Origin: an uncultured Oscillospiraceae bacterium
GTDB lineage: Bacteria > Bacillota > Clostridia > Oscillospirales > Oscillospiraceae
Assembly (NCBI GenBank): GCA_910588045.1
Contig: CAJUPS010000006.1
Coordinates: forward strand, 21,544-85,543
Reading direction: 5' to 3'
DNA length: 64,000 nt
Below the pieces are notes generated by a model. That model did not search any database and had not been told where the DNA came from. It saw only the letters and a program-made list of their open reading frames with translations. Each line of letters opens with the position of its first letter. Positions within the stretch are counted from its first letter, which is position 1. Below, piece by piece: positions 1 through 9,376 of the stretch. A program made the position numbers and the translations under genes.

Positions 1-1839
1 TGAATCATTAACAGTTCTGCCATATGGAAAACCGTCTTTTACAATTGAACTAGCTGAGGACAACGGGCATAGAGGTATTGTTGAAAGGATTATTAGAAGT
101 TCGACAGATTCCTTTGGCATATTTTCTGATCTTAGCTATGAATTTATTCTCAATAGTGATAACATGAGCGAGATAGAAAATGTTCGTGTCTTCATTAATG
201 ATACTTTTGAGCCATCAGCATTTACAGATGGAAAAATTACTTTTCCCGAGAAAGGAAATAGAAACAAGAAAATTTTTCTTGATTGCTATGGTTTCGTTGA
301 GTTAGGAATTGTATTGCTATTTCGCAATGGGCATGAACGTGATTTGTTTTCGGAACATCTTCCAGTTTTAGTCCGGAGGGGAGAGTTAAACGATTCAGTA
401 AAAGCAATGGTGGGCTTCGTATATGAACATCAGGAATCTCTATTATTGAATGGTGAACCGAAACCTCGTGATATGACCGGATTAAAAGCCGGCGGATATA
501 AAAGTCTTTCGGCGCAGATCATTCTTGCGGATGAGATTGCAACGATATATGAAGCCAGTTACGGCTTTTTTAGAGCAAACAGCCGCTTCCGTATTGAGAA
601 GGAAGCTACAATTACACGTTTAGAACAACTTCAGTTTATGACACCAGCCACGTTGGAATACATATCCTCTCACCCCGAACATTTACGTCCAACTGTTGGC
701 AATGTGGGAATTCGTATTGGAAAACGTAGCTATCATCCTATCAAAACATTATCAATGCAAAATGTTAGCACACGTAATATCTATGAAAACCGTGTAATAT
801 TGGGGTTCTTGTGGAAAATGGTCGATGAGATGGGTGTGCTAAGTAATGAATGTTCCAAATTGATATGTCGCATTCCGCAAAAAGAAGACTATGACACGGA
901 ATATTTGTTTTCATCTTTTTTCATGTTTTCCGAAACAAAAAAGTCATTGGAAATTGCAAAGCGTGAAATCGCACAACTCCAGGACAGATTGTTCAACTTA
1001 TTGTGCTATATTCAAATGCTTTGTCAATCGATCGCAGGCAGCTCGATAGACACCCTGAAGAAATCGATGCTCCACCAAAACCCACAGATGCATTTCTTTC
1101 GATACCGGAATATAACAAAGTTTTTATTCGTATCCACAAATGGTATAACTTTGGTATCTATAATTTTGCAAAAGAAGCATTTATATTGTCCTTCCTAAAG
1201 CTTTCTTCTTTGTACGAAAGTTATCTGCTGGTAAAGTTTATTAATTTCTTCACAGATAGTGGCTATACCATTAAAAGTTCAAAGTACTCTTACCCGGTTT
1301 CTGAAAAATGGAAATACAAAAACACCAAATGCAACAATACGTTTCATCTTTCCAGCGACCGCAGACAGATTGTTCTATATTACCAGCCTGTGCTTTTTGA
1401 TACAGATAAGAGCAAGTTTAACGGCATTGGTTTGTACCGGAACAATTCTATAAACATCCACCCTGAGGAATATGATGGTGGACATTACTATGTTCCAGAT
1501 TTTCTTATAAAATTCGATGATGGAGACACACAAAAATATCTTATTATTGATGCAAAGTTTAGCGATTTTAATACCGTTCGTAAATACCATATAAAAGACC
1601 TTGCGTTTAAGTATCTATTCTCTATTTCCCCATTGAGTAATGTGGATAATATTGATGGCTTATGCGTGATTTATGGAAAATGTTCTGAAGAAGATCAGTT
1701 GGTCAGTGCCTATGATAAACAATTAGACGGGCAAGCAATTAAACCATTTGCTGATATTTTGCCGCTTCTGGAAGGGATTTCGCAAAATGAGCAATACGAT
1801 AAACTAAGGTTACTTTTTGGTAAATATTTGCTCAGTTAA
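1..1839 (+). pseudogene. DUF2357 / PD-(D/E)XK nuclease, 5'-truncated by window edge and frameshifted
   Basis: An open frame runs in from the left edge (codons from base 2) and stops at 1198. A second frame, overlapping from about 1003, carries the homologous continuation to 1839. The join lies near 1003-1012, where a -1 shift at a TATATT stretch reconnects them into one protein. The first part resembles the DUF2357 region. The second ends in a PD-(D/E)XK-like core, with VPDFLI near 1492 and IIDAKFSD near 1546. In the family, such proteins partner with McrB-like AAA+ GTPases in modification-dependent restriction, so an McrB-type gene may lie upstream outside the window. The region is clearly AT-richer than the rest, suggesting transfer. 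It may be a decayed gene, a sequencing error, or (less likely) programmed frameshifting. Confidence 0.
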
Positions 1840-1851
1840 GCGCGACAATGT

Positions 1852-1889
1852 AGAAAATCCACACATCATTAGTGATGTGTGGATTTTCT
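1852..1889 (+). terminator. Strong hairpin terminator after the nuclease gene
   Basis: A 17-bp perfect stem (1852-1868 with 1873-1889, loop TTAG) follows the nuclease stop by about 12 bases. Its right arm ends in TTTTCT followed by T, as in an intrinsic terminator. The arms are AT-rich on both sides, so it could act in both directions. Confidence 0.8.
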
Positions 1890-2250
1890 TATGCACCCCG
1901 AAACCGTCAGCCCACAGTGATAATTGAATTTAGTTCCTTATCACTATCAAGCCAAGGCATAGCAGTCTTTTTTGCTGGCCTCATGATTGATTGCAGAATA
2001 TTCCATATTCCACCTCCGCAGCAATAGATGCTCCCATTTTACAAGCTGTTCTCCATATCTGCTTGCCAGCAATCCACTAAAAGTTGCAATATTTCTATAT
2101 TTTTCTCCGGATGGACCTACCTGATCCGGCTCGGATGTGGTACAATGGGCACAGCGAGGAGAAGCGGTGGGCACACCCATCGTTCGGCGCATGAACCCAT
2201 TCAGGATTCCCAACATTCCATCTGCAATATTTGGTGAAGAGGTGACGGTC
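1890..2250 (+). promoter_or_regulatory. Upstream region of the AraC gene with a possible extended -10
   Basis: No convincing gene lies in this stretch. A TGG-TACAAT sequence at 2138-2146 fits an extended -10 element about 105 bases upstream of the AraC start, without a good -35. Nothing else was recognised. Confidence 0.35.
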
Positions 2251-3168
2251 ATGTATATGGAATTTATGGAGTTGAGAGAAAACATATCCCATGGCACAAA
2301 GGAATATCCATTTGCGCAATATCATATCAACCAGGGCGCCGTTTATTTCCCTGTGCATTGGCATGATGAAGCGGAGATCATTTACATCAAGGAGGGGACG
2401 CTCCGAATATCAATCAGTGATCAGGAGTATATCGGGAATGCCGGTTCCGTGTTTATCGTCAATCCGAAGGAACTGCATTACATGAGCGCTCCAGGTATGC
2501 CTATCCTATATTATACGCTGCTCTTTCCTCTGGAATTTATCTCCTTTCAAACGGAGGATGCTTTAGAAATGGATATGATGCGCCCGCTGCGTTCTGGACA
2601 GCTCCTGCTAAAAAACGACCTATCGGCGCATGGGTCAATTCATGACCTCATGGCAATCCTTGATGAACTAATTCAGGTGAATTGCCGCAATGATTCGGGC
2701 AAGCAGATAAAAACGCGCATCCTGTTACTGCGGTTTTTGGATATTCTGGTTTCAAACTATGCCTTTACGGTCCCTTCTCTTTCCGGAAAGACGGAGATGC
2801 AGCGGGAGATCCTTCTATACGTCCAACAAAACTACTGCTCCAGGCTCTCCTTGCAGGATCTGGCGAATCATTTCTATATGTCCGCCAAATATCTCTCCAG
2901 ATACTTTAAGCTGCACTTCGACTTGACGTTTTCCCAGTACATCATGCATTTACGGATCACCCACGCAAAAAAACTGCTGGAGACCACCGCGCTTCCCATT
3001 ACCGAGATCGCACTGTGTTCCGGTTTTTCTGGTGTGAGTTACTTTATCCGCAGCTTCAAAGATCACTATGGCATCTCTCCACTTCAATATAGAAAGCAGG
3101 AAACGGCGTATCCCCGCCTTACCGGCGCTCAACTTGCTGAAAGTAGAAAATTTTCAATTATCAGTTGA
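2251..3168 (+). CDS. AraC family transcriptional regulator
   Basis: A 305-residue regulator. The N-terminal part (about residues 15-120) has the AraC cupin pattern, including FPVHWHDEAEI and later the PKELHY strand, and probably senses a small effector. The C-terminal 100 residues form the two helix-turn-helix motifs of the family (LSLQDLANHFYMSAKYLSRYF, then ITEIALCSGF..SYFIRSFKDHYGISPLQYR). The start at 2251 is chosen because GAGGTG lies 6 bases before it and the cupin begins right after; an in-frame start at 2137 would add an unlikely leader. The MATE exporter gene follows by about 100 bases in the same direction and is the obvious candidate target. Confidence 0.9.
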   Translation: MYMEFMELRENISHGTKEYPFAQYHINQGAVYFPVHWHDEAEIIYIKEGTLRISISDQEYIGNAGSVFIVNPKELHYMSAPGMPILYYTLLFPLEFISFQTEDALEMDMMRPLRSGQLLLKNDLSAHGSIHDLMAILDELIQVNCRNDSGKQIKTRILLLRFLDILVSNYAFTVPSLSGKTEMQREILLYVQQNYCSRLSLQDLANHFYMSAKYLSRYFKLHFDLTFSQYIMHLRITHAKKLLETTALPITEIALCSGFSGVSYFIRSFKDHYGISPLQYRKQETAYPRLTGAQLAESRKFSIIS

Positions 3169-3269
3169 ATATGTGCAAGAAAACAAATTCACCAGGTGGT
3201 AAAATACCGATTTGAAAAAGGGCAGCGGTCCGTCTGGTACACATTCATATTGATAATGAGAGAAATGTC

Positions 3270-4586
3270 ATGAACCCTATACAAAAGAGTATGAAGCAGC
3301 TGTTTGTCCCAATCTATTTGGAAATGCTGTGTTCTACTTTAACAGGCATGATCGATACCGTAATGGTTTCCTCCGTAGGGGACCAGACGGTCGGTGCAGT
3401 TGGGACAGCCAATACCTACATTTCCATGTTTATCATCATGTTCTCTGTAATCTCCACCGGTATGGCAGCCGTTATGACCGTGTATATCGGCGCGGGCAAA
3501 TTGGGGACCGCGCATCAGGCCATGAAATTGGGACTGTACTTCAATTTGGCAACAGGGAGTGCGCTTTCTCTCATCCTGGGATTTTTTTCGGGGAATATCC
3601 TACAGCTTATTGGCATTGCGGATTCGCTCCTGGAACCGGCCAGAACATATTTATCAATCGTTGGCGGATTTTGCATCCTCAACGCATTGATTCCTGTTTA
3701 CTCCGGCTATTTGAGAGCGTTTGGACATTCCAGGCCGCCATTTCTGACAGCAACGGCCGGAAATATCGTGAATTTGATTCTGAATGCAGTGCTCCTTTTT
3801 GGGTTCGGCCTGGGAGTTGCGGGAGTGGCCTGCGCGACCGTCATTTCCAAGCTCGTCACGCTTGCCGGGAACATCTTTGCCTCCCATCGATATATCCAGA
3901 TAGGCGATCCGGATCGGGAGTCAAACCGCAGGATCCTCTTGCAGATCGTCAGGATAGGACTGCCCTCCGCCCTTGAGGCCGCCCTTTACAACACGGCGAT
4001 GACGCTCATCATCAGTCTGCTGAACCGGATGGACAGCGCGGGGATCCATGTCACGGCAAGGTCGTATGCCGCGCAGATCACAAATTTCTCCTATTGCGCA
4101 GGTGCGGCGTTCGCACAGGCCAACGCCATCATCATCGGATGGAATCTGGGCGCAAAGCGGTTGGACGAATGTGATAAAAGCACAAAGCAAACCGCGCTTT
4201 TCGGGATCATAATCGCGGTGGCCCTGGCCACGCTTTTTGCGGCGGCGTCCGGCCTTATCATGGGCATGTTTACAGATGACTCCTATATGAAGAAGCTGGT
4301 TGGAAACCTGCTGCTCATGGACATCATTTTGGAAGTCGGAAGAGTGACAAACCTGGTATTTGGAAGTGCGCTGAAAACAAGCGGAGACGCCGTGTTTACC
4401 ACGATTATCGCCGTGATCTTCATGTATCTGTGTGCGGTAGGCGGGACCTATTTGTTTGGGGTCCGCTGGAACTGGCTGGTCATAGGCGCTTATGCCGGTA
4501 TGACGCTGGACGAATGCGCCCGGGCGGCGTGCATGTTGATCCGATGGAACAGCGGGAAGTGGAGAAGCAAGTTGACAATCGTCTGA
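3270..4586 (+). CDS. MATE family efflux transporter
   Basis: A 438-residue integral membrane protein with about 12 predicted hydrophobic segments in two homologous halves, matching the multidrug and toxic compound extrusion family, which exports cationic drugs or metabolites using Na+ or H+ gradients. Family-like stretches include the start MKQLFVPIYLEMLCSTLTGMIDTVMVS and the middle LNAVLLFGFGLGVAGVACATVISK. It follows the AraC regulator, so regulator-controlled export is a reasonable guess; the substrate cannot be read from sequence. Base composition of these two genes is lower in GC than the sugar operon that begins only 60 bases downstream. Confidence 0.9.
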   Translation: MNPIQKSMKQLFVPIYLEMLCSTLTGMIDTVMVSSVGDQTVGAVGTANTYISMFIIMFSVISTGMAAVMTVYIGAGKLGTAHQAMKLGLYFNLATGSALSLILGFFSGNILQLIGIADSLLEPARTYLSIVGGFCILNALIPVYSGYLRAFGHSRPPFLTATAGNIVNLILNAVLLFGFGLGVAGVACATVISKLVTLAGNIFASHRYIQIGDPDRESNRRILLQIVRIGLPSALEAALYNTAMTLIISLLNRMDSAGIHVTARSYAAQITNFSYCAGAAFAQANAIIIGWNLGAKRLDECDKSTKQTALFGIIIAVALATLFAAASGLIMGMFTDDSYMKKLVGNLLLMDIILEVGRVTNLVFGSALKTSGDAVFTTIIAVIFMYLCAVGGTYLFGVRWNWLVIGAYAGMTLDECARAACMLIRWNSGKWRSKLTIV

Positions 4587-4649
4587 AATCAGAGCGTCCT
4601 GCCGAAGGGCAGAAAATGAAACAGCAATAAAGGAAATGGAGGAATATCC

Positions 4650-5621
4650 GTGAAATTAGGAACATTGACCGTTGCGCTGGGAGATTTGCCGTTGGAGGAG
4701 GCCTGCGCTTTCCTGGCGGACAATGGCGTACAGATGGTGGAGATCGGCTGCGGCGGCTTTCCGGGGAAGGCCCACTGCGACGCGGCAGAACTGCTGGCCG
4801 ATGCGGGCAAGCGGAAGGCGTTTTTGGACGCCATCCACGGCCATGGGCTGGAGATCAGCGCACTGAGCAGCCACGGAAACATGGTGCATCCCGACAAGGC
4901 GGTGGCGAAGCGATTTGACGATGATCTGACCAATGCCATCCTGCTGGCGGAGGAGCTGGGCGTCCCGGTGGTGAACACCTTCTCCGGCTGTCCCGGCGGC
5001 AGTCCGGAGGACAGGACGCCCAACTGGGTGACCTGCCCCTGGCCCGACGATTTCAGCAGCATCCTGGAATACCAGTGGAACGAGGTGCTGATCCCCTACT
5101 GGAAGGAAAAGGCGGCCTTTGCCGCGTCCCACGGGGTGCATAAGATCGCCCTGGAGCTGCACCCGGGATTCTGCGTATACAACACCCGGACCCTCCTGAA
5201 GCTCCGGGAGGCCGTGGGGCCGGAAATCGGGGCCAACTTTGATCCCAGCCACCTGATCTGGCAGGGGATGGACCCCTGTGCCGCCATCCGGGAGCTGGGG
5301 AAGGCAGGGGCTCTGTTCCACTTCCACGCCAAGGACACCAAGGTGGACCAGCAGAACACCGCCGTGAACGGCGTGCTGGACACCACCCACTACGGGAAGG
5401 AGCTGGAGCGCTCCTGGATCTTCCAATCGGTGGGCTACGGCCACGGGGAGGACTACTGGAAGGCCATTATCTCCGAGCTTCGGCTGGCGGGATACGACTA
5501 TGCCGTCAGCATTGAGCACGAGGATAGCCTGATGTCCGGCAGGGAGGGGCTGCTGAAGGCCATCCAGTGCCTGAAGAACGTGCTAATCTACGAGGACCGC
5601 GGGAATATGTATTGGGCATAA
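4650..5621 (+). CDS. Sugar phosphate isomerase/epimerase (AP endonuclease 2-type TIM barrel)
   Basis: A 323-residue TIM-barrel protein of the xylose isomerase-like/AP endonuclease 2 superfamily. Metal-ligand type motifs are visible: ALELHPGF (Glu of strand 5), GANFDPSHLIWQG (Asp/His), HFHAKDTK (His/Asp) and SIEHED (Glu near the C-terminus). Members isomerise, epimerise or cleave keto sugars with a divalent metal. The GTG start at 4650 has GGAGG seven bases upstream. It is first in a tight five-gene operon with two Gfo/Idh/MocA oxidoreductases, a second TIM barrel and a ThuA protein, a set typical of keto-sugar or keto-glycoside breakdown. Exact substrate unknown. Confidence 0.85.
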   Translation: MKLGTLTVALGDLPLEEACAFLADNGVQMVEIGCGGFPGKAHCDAAELLADAGKRKAFLDAIHGHGLEISALSSHGNMVHPDKAVAKRFDDDLTNAILLAEELGVPVVNTFSGCPGGSPEDRTPNWVTCPWPDDFSSILEYQWNEVLIPYWKEKAAFAASHGVHKIALELHPGFCVYNTRTLLKLREAVGPEIGANFDPSHLIWQGMDPCAAIRELGKAGALFHFHAKDTKVDQQNTAVNGVLDTTHYGKELERSWIFQSVGYGHGEDYWKAIISELRLAGYDYAVSIEHEDSLMSGREGLLKAIQCLKNVLIYEDRGNMYWA

Positions 5622-5637
5622 AGGGGGAGCGGCTGCG

Positions 5638-6708
5638 ATGGAACATGTATTGGCCATGGTCGGATTCGGCGGCATGGCGGGCTGGCACTATGACATCATT
5701 GAGCGGATTGACGGTCTGACGGTCTCCGGCATCTGGGACATCCGGGAGGAGCGGCGGGCCTATGCCAGATCCCGGAAGATCCATGTGTACGAGGATTTGG
5801 AGGACCTGCTGGCGGACGGGACCGTGGACCTGGTATTGGTGGCTACCCCCAACGACGTCCATAAGGACATTGCCATCCGGGCCATGGAGGCAGGGAAGAA
5901 CGTGGTGTCCGAGAAGCCCGTCACCCTCTCCTCCCGGGACCTGGAGGAGATGATCCGTGCGTCGGAGCGGACGGGCCGCTTCCTGACGGTACACCAGAAC
6001 CGCCGTTGGGACGAGGATTTCCTCACGGTGAAGAAAGTGCTGGAGGATGGCAGGCTGGGAGAAATCTTTCGGCTGGAATCCAGGGTGCACGGCTCCCGGG
6101 GTATCCCCGGCGACTGGCGGCAGGAGAAGGAGCACGGGGGCGGCATGGTGCTGGACTGGGGCGTCCATCTGCTGGACCAGGCTCTGCTCCTGTTTCCGGG
6201 GGTGCGGGTGGAGACGGTGTACGCCACCCTGACCCATGTGACCAATCAGCTGGTGGACGACGGCTTCACAGCGGACTTGGGCTTTGCCAACGGGGTCCAC
6301 ATGCTGGTGGAGGTAGGCACCAGCAACTTCATCAGCCTGCCCAGGTGGTACGTGCTGGGCGCGGACGGTACGGCCGTCATCGAGGACTGGGGCCGGGACA
6401 TCCGGATCGTCCGCGCCCTGGGGATGGACGCGAAGGATGTAGTCCCCGTGCGCACGGCGGCGGGACTGACCAAAACCATGGCCCCCAGACGGGAGGACAG
6501 CATCCGCGTCGAGGAGGAGCCGGAGGTGGCGAGCGACATCCGGGACTTCTATCGGAACGTGATGGCTGTGCTGGAGGGCCGGGAGGAGAGCAGAATCCAG
6601 ATGAGAGAGGTTGCCCGGGTCATGCGCTTGATGGAAGCAATTTTCCGGTCGGCAGAGGAAAAGCAGGTCGTCCGGTTTGAGGAATCAGGAAGGAGGAGCG
6701 AGCAGTGA
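5638..6708 (+). CDS. Gfo/Idh/MocA family oxidoreductase
   Basis: A 356-residue NAD(P)-dependent sugar oxidoreductase. The N-terminal Rossmann fold shows GFGGMAGWHY (GxGxxG type) and VATPNDVHKD, followed by the family signature EKPVTLS; the C-terminal catalytic half has the DWGVHLLDQALLLF segment with the expected Asp/His. Such enzymes oxidise or reduce ring hydroxyls of sugars, inositols or glycosides. It sits 16 bases after the first TIM-barrel gene, and its stop overlaps the GTG start of the next gene, indicating translational coupling. It is not closely similar to the second oxidoreductase of the operon, so the two probably act on different intermediates. Confidence 0.9.
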   Translation: MEHVLAMVGFGGMAGWHYDIIERIDGLTVSGIWDIREERRAYARSRKIHVYEDLEDLLADGTVDLVLVATPNDVHKDIAIRAMEAGKNVVSEKPVTLSSRDLEEMIRASERTGRFLTVHQNRRWDEDFLTVKKVLEDGRLGEIFRLESRVHGSRGIPGDWRQEKEHGGGMVLDWGVHLLDQALLLFPGVRVETVYATLTHVTNQLVDDGFTADLGFANGVHMLVEVGTSNFISLPRWYVLGADGTAVIEDWGRDIRIVRALGMDAKDVVPVRTAAGLTKTMAPRREDSIRVEEEPEVASDIRDFYRNVMAVLEGREESRIQMREVARVMRLMEAIFRSAEEKQVVRFEESGRRSEQ

Positions 6709-7460
6709 AGAAACTGCCGATTGCGGCACAGGTGTACTCCGTGCGGGACCGGGCTGCCGCGGATTTTGATGGGACCATGGAGGAACTGGCTCGGATGGGG
6801 TACGACGGTGTGGAACTGGCCGGTCTGTACGGGAGGAGTCCGGAGGAGGTCCGCGCGGTCCTGGACCGGTGCGGTCTGGAGGCCGTCAGCGCTCACGTGC
6901 CCTACGGCGAATTTGTCCAGGACCTGGAGGGGACGGTGGAGACCTACCGGTCTATCGGGTGCCGGTACGTGGCGGTCCCCTACCTGGGCGGGGACCAGTG
7001 GTATGGCGGCAGTCTGTATCAGGAGACGCTGTCGTACCTGGCCGTGATCGCGGAGAAATGCCGGGAGGCCGGAATGGGCCTGCTCTACCACAACCACACC
7101 CATGAGTTGGCCGAAGCGGAGGGAGGGATCTCTCAGCTGGACGCCTTTTACGGGGCGCGGGAGACGGCGGCGCTATCCACGGAGTTGGACCTGTGCTGGC
7201 TGAAGGTGGGCGGCGCGGACCCGGAGGCGTACCTGCGCCGATACGCCGGGCGCTGCCCCCTGGTACACATGAAGGACTTTGTCCGGGAGGACAAGGTGGT
7301 ACTGGTAGCGGTGGGAGACGGAGAACTGGACGCCGGAAAAGCTGCGGTACAGGCGGCGGAGAGCGGCGCAAAATGGCTGGTGGTGGAGCAGGACGACCAC
7401 CTCCGCGGCACACCTGTGGAGAATATGAAAAAGAGCGTGGAATACCTAAAAAATTTATAA
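6705..7460 (+). CDS. Sugar phosphate isomerase/epimerase (second TIM barrel)
   Basis: A 251-residue AP endonuclease 2-type TIM barrel, shorter than the first one in the operon. Visible motifs are GLLYHNHTHEL (His-rich strand), STELDLCWLKVGG, PLVHMKDF (His/Asp ligand pair) and WLVVEQDD (C-terminal Glu ligand). This ELD...HMKD...EQD layout is common in inosose/keto-sugar isomerases and in 3-keto-glycoside processing enzymes. Its GTG start overlaps the preceding stop, with a GGAGGAG ribosome site just before. Probably isomerises, dehydrates or cleaves a keto sugar made by a neighbouring oxidoreductase; the reaction itself is inferred. Confidence 0.85.
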   Translation: MKKLPIAAQVYSVRDRAAADFDGTMEELARMGYDGVELAGLYGRSPEEVRAVLDRCGLEAVSAHVPYGEFVQDLEGTVETYRSIGCRYVAVPYLGGDQWYGGSLYQETLSYLAVIAEKCREAGMGLLYHNHTHELAEAEGGISQLDAFYGARETAALSTELDLCWLKVGGADPEAYLRRYAGRCPLVHMKDFVREDKVVLVAVGDGELDAGKAAVQAAESGAKWLVVEQDDHLRGTPVENMKKSVEYLKNL

Positions 7461-7478
7461 CAGGAGGAACAGTTCAGC

Positions 7479-8555
7479 ATGAAAATATTAAAGGCCGGTA
7501 TCGTGGGATGCGGCGGTATCGCTAACTCGAAGCACCTGTCCGCTATCAAGAAAAGCGGGCGCTTTGAAATCGTGGCCTTCTGCGACCTGCTGGGGGAGCG
7601 GGCCGTCACGGCCAAGAGGGAATACGGGACCGAGGATGCCAGGGTCTATACGGATTACCTGGAGCTGGTGAAAGAGGATCTGGACGTGGTATACGTGCTG
7701 ACTCCCAATAATGCCCATGCCCCTGTCACCATCGCCGCCCTGCGCGCAGGCAAGCACGTCATGTGCGAGAAGCCCATGGCCAAGACCTATGCGGAGGCCA
7801 AGGCTATGGTAGAGGCCGCCAGGGAAACCGGAAAGATCCTCACCATCGGATACCAGAACCGCTACAGGGGGGACTCCCAGTATCTGAAGCGGGCCTGCGA
7901 GAACGGCGACCTGGGGGAGATCTACTACGCCAAGGCCCACGCCATCCGCAGGCGGGCGGTGCCCACCTGGGGTGTATTCCTGGATGCAGAGAAGCAGGGG
8001 GGCGGCCCCCTGATCGACATTGGCACCCACGCCCTGGATCTGACGCTGTGGATGATGGACAACTACGAACCTGCCTCCGTGACGGGCGCCGTATTCCGCA
8101 AGCTGGCCGACCAGAAGGATACCGGGAATGCCTGGGGGGACTGGGACCCGGAGGTCTTCACGGTGGAGGACTCCGCCTTCGGGTTCATCCGGATGAAGAA
8201 CGGCGCAGCCATCCAGCTGGAGGCGTCCTGGGCCCTGAACAGCCTGGAGGTGGACGAGGCCAAGACCAGCCTCTGCGGCACGAAGGCCGGGGCCGACATG
8301 AAGGACGGACTCCGGATCAACCGGGTGCAGTATGGGCGGCAGTGTGTGGAGAAGCCCGCGCTGGCTGCGGGCGGCGTGGATTTCTTTGCTGGGACGGAGG
8401 AGAAGGCGGAGGATGTGGAGCAGCGGGTCTTCTACGATGCCATCGTGAACGGCAAGCCCTTGGTGGTGAAGCCCGAGCAGGCGCTGGTGGTGACCCAGAT
8501 TCTGGAGGCGGTCTACGAGTCCGCTAAGACCGGGAAAACGGTTTATTTTGATTAA
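7479..8555 (+). CDS. Gfo/Idh/MocA family oxidoreductase (second)
   Basis: A 358-residue NAD(P)-dependent oxidoreductase. The Rossmann start is GIVGCGGIANSKH, followed by VLTPNNAHAPV and the CEKPMAKT signature; the catalytic half contains DIGTHALDLTLWMMDNYEP. It starts 18 bases after the TIM barrel with a good AGGAGGA ribosome site. In the family, pairs of such enzymes often carry out oxidation and later reduction of the same sugar around a chemical step done by a TIM-barrel partner, which fits the gene order here. Substrate not recognisable. Confidence 0.9.
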   Translation: MKILKAGIVGCGGIANSKHLSAIKKSGRFEIVAFCDLLGERAVTAKREYGTEDARVYTDYLELVKEDLDVVYVLTPNNAHAPVTIAALRAGKHVMCEKPMAKTYAEAKAMVEAARETGKILTIGYQNRYRGDSQYLKRACENGDLGEIYYAKAHAIRRRAVPTWGVFLDAEKQGGGPLIDIGTHALDLTLWMMDNYEPASVTGAVFRKLADQKDTGNAWGDWDPEVFTVEDSAFGFIRMKNGAAIQLEASWALNSLEVDEAKTSLCGTKAGADMKDGLRINRVQYGRQCVEKPALAAGGVDFFAGTEEKAEDVEQRVFYDAIVNGKPLVVKPEQALVVTQILEAVYESAKTGKTVYFD

Positions 8556-8595
8556 GGGCCTGCCGCCGGACGGGCGGCGGCGAAAGGAGCGGAAC

Positions 8596-9300
8596 ATGAA
8601 AGTAACCGTATGGAACGAGAACCTGCACGAAAAGGAAATTCCCCTGGTGACCGAGCTGTACCCGGGGGGACTTCATGGCTACATCGCCGGATTTCTGCGG
8701 GAACCGGATGTGGAGGTGCGGACAGCGACCCTGGAGGATCCCGCCTGCGGGCTTGCGGAGGACGTGCTTGCAGAGACGGACGTGCTGATATGGTGGGGCC
8801 ATATGGCCCATGACAAGGTGCTGGACGAGGTGGTGGACCGGGTACAGCGGCATGTTCTGTCTGGCATGGGCCTGGTAGTGCTCCACTCCGGGCACCACTC
8901 CAAGGTCTTCCACAGGATGATGGGCACCACCTGCAACCTGAAATGGCGGGACGGCGCCAGGGAGCGGCTCTGGACGGTGAAGCCCAACCACCCCGTCGCC
9001 GCGGGCATCCCGGAGACCTTTACGCTGGACTACGAGGAGATGTACGGGGAGCCCTTCGACATCGCGGAGCCCCAGGAGACGGTTTTCATGGGCTGGTTCA
9101 ACGGCGGGGAGGTGTTCCGCAGCGGGTGCACCTGGATCCGGGGAAACGGAAAGGTCTTCTACTTCCAGCCGGGGCACGAGACCAACACGGCCTTCCAGAA
9201 CGCCTATGTCCAGCGGATTATTCAAAATGCCGTGCGATGGGCCTGTCCCATCCGGCGGGTGGAACTGACCTGCCCCCATTTTGAGGCTCTGGAGGCATAG
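8596..9300 (+). CDS. ThuA domain protein (trehalose utilisation family)
   Basis: A 234-residue ThuA-like class I glutamine-amidotransferase-fold protein. Key stretches are ADVLIWWGHMAHDKVLD, GLVVLHSGHHSKVFHRMMG, LKWRDGARE and the C-terminal VFYFQPGHETN. The start at 8596 follows a GAAAGGAG site; an in-frame start at 8548 would add a leader overlapping the previous gene. ThuA proteins accompany Gfo/Idh (ThuB) enzymes in pathways that oxidise disaccharides to 3-keto derivatives, which supports a keto-glycoside role for this operon. Last gene of the operon, followed by a strong terminator. Confidence 0.88.
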   Translation: MKVTVWNENLHEKEIPLVTELYPGGLHGYIAGFLREPDVEVRTATLEDPACGLAEDVLAETDVLIWWGHMAHDKVLDEVVDRVQRHVLSGMGLVVLHSGHHSKVFHRMMGTTCNLKWRDGARERLWTVKPNHPVAAGIPETFTLDYEEMYGEPFDIAEPQETVFMGWFNGGEVFRSGCTWIRGNGKVFYFQPGHETNTAFQNAYVQRIIQNAVRWACPIRRVELTCPHFEALEA

Positions 9301-9317
9301 AAAGAGTGCTTAAAAGC

Positions 9318-9355
9318 CCGCAAATCCGCCCCGCAGATGCGGGGCGGGTTTGCGG
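9318..9355. terminator. Bidirectional terminator between convergent sugar operons
   Basis: A 17-bp GC-rich stem with one wobble pair (9318-9334 with 9339-9355, loop AGAT) sits between the stop of the ThuA gene and the stop of the MalG-like gene. It is followed by TATTTTC on the plus strand and preceded by an A-run (TTTT on the minus strand), so it can terminate both operons. Confidence 0.85.
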
Positions 9356-9376
9356 TATTTTCTGAAGAAGGATGGG

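Noticed and set aside
1947..2364. Overlapping minus-strand open frames in front of the AraC gene
   Set aside because: They overlap the start of a clear regulator gene and have no recognisable content.
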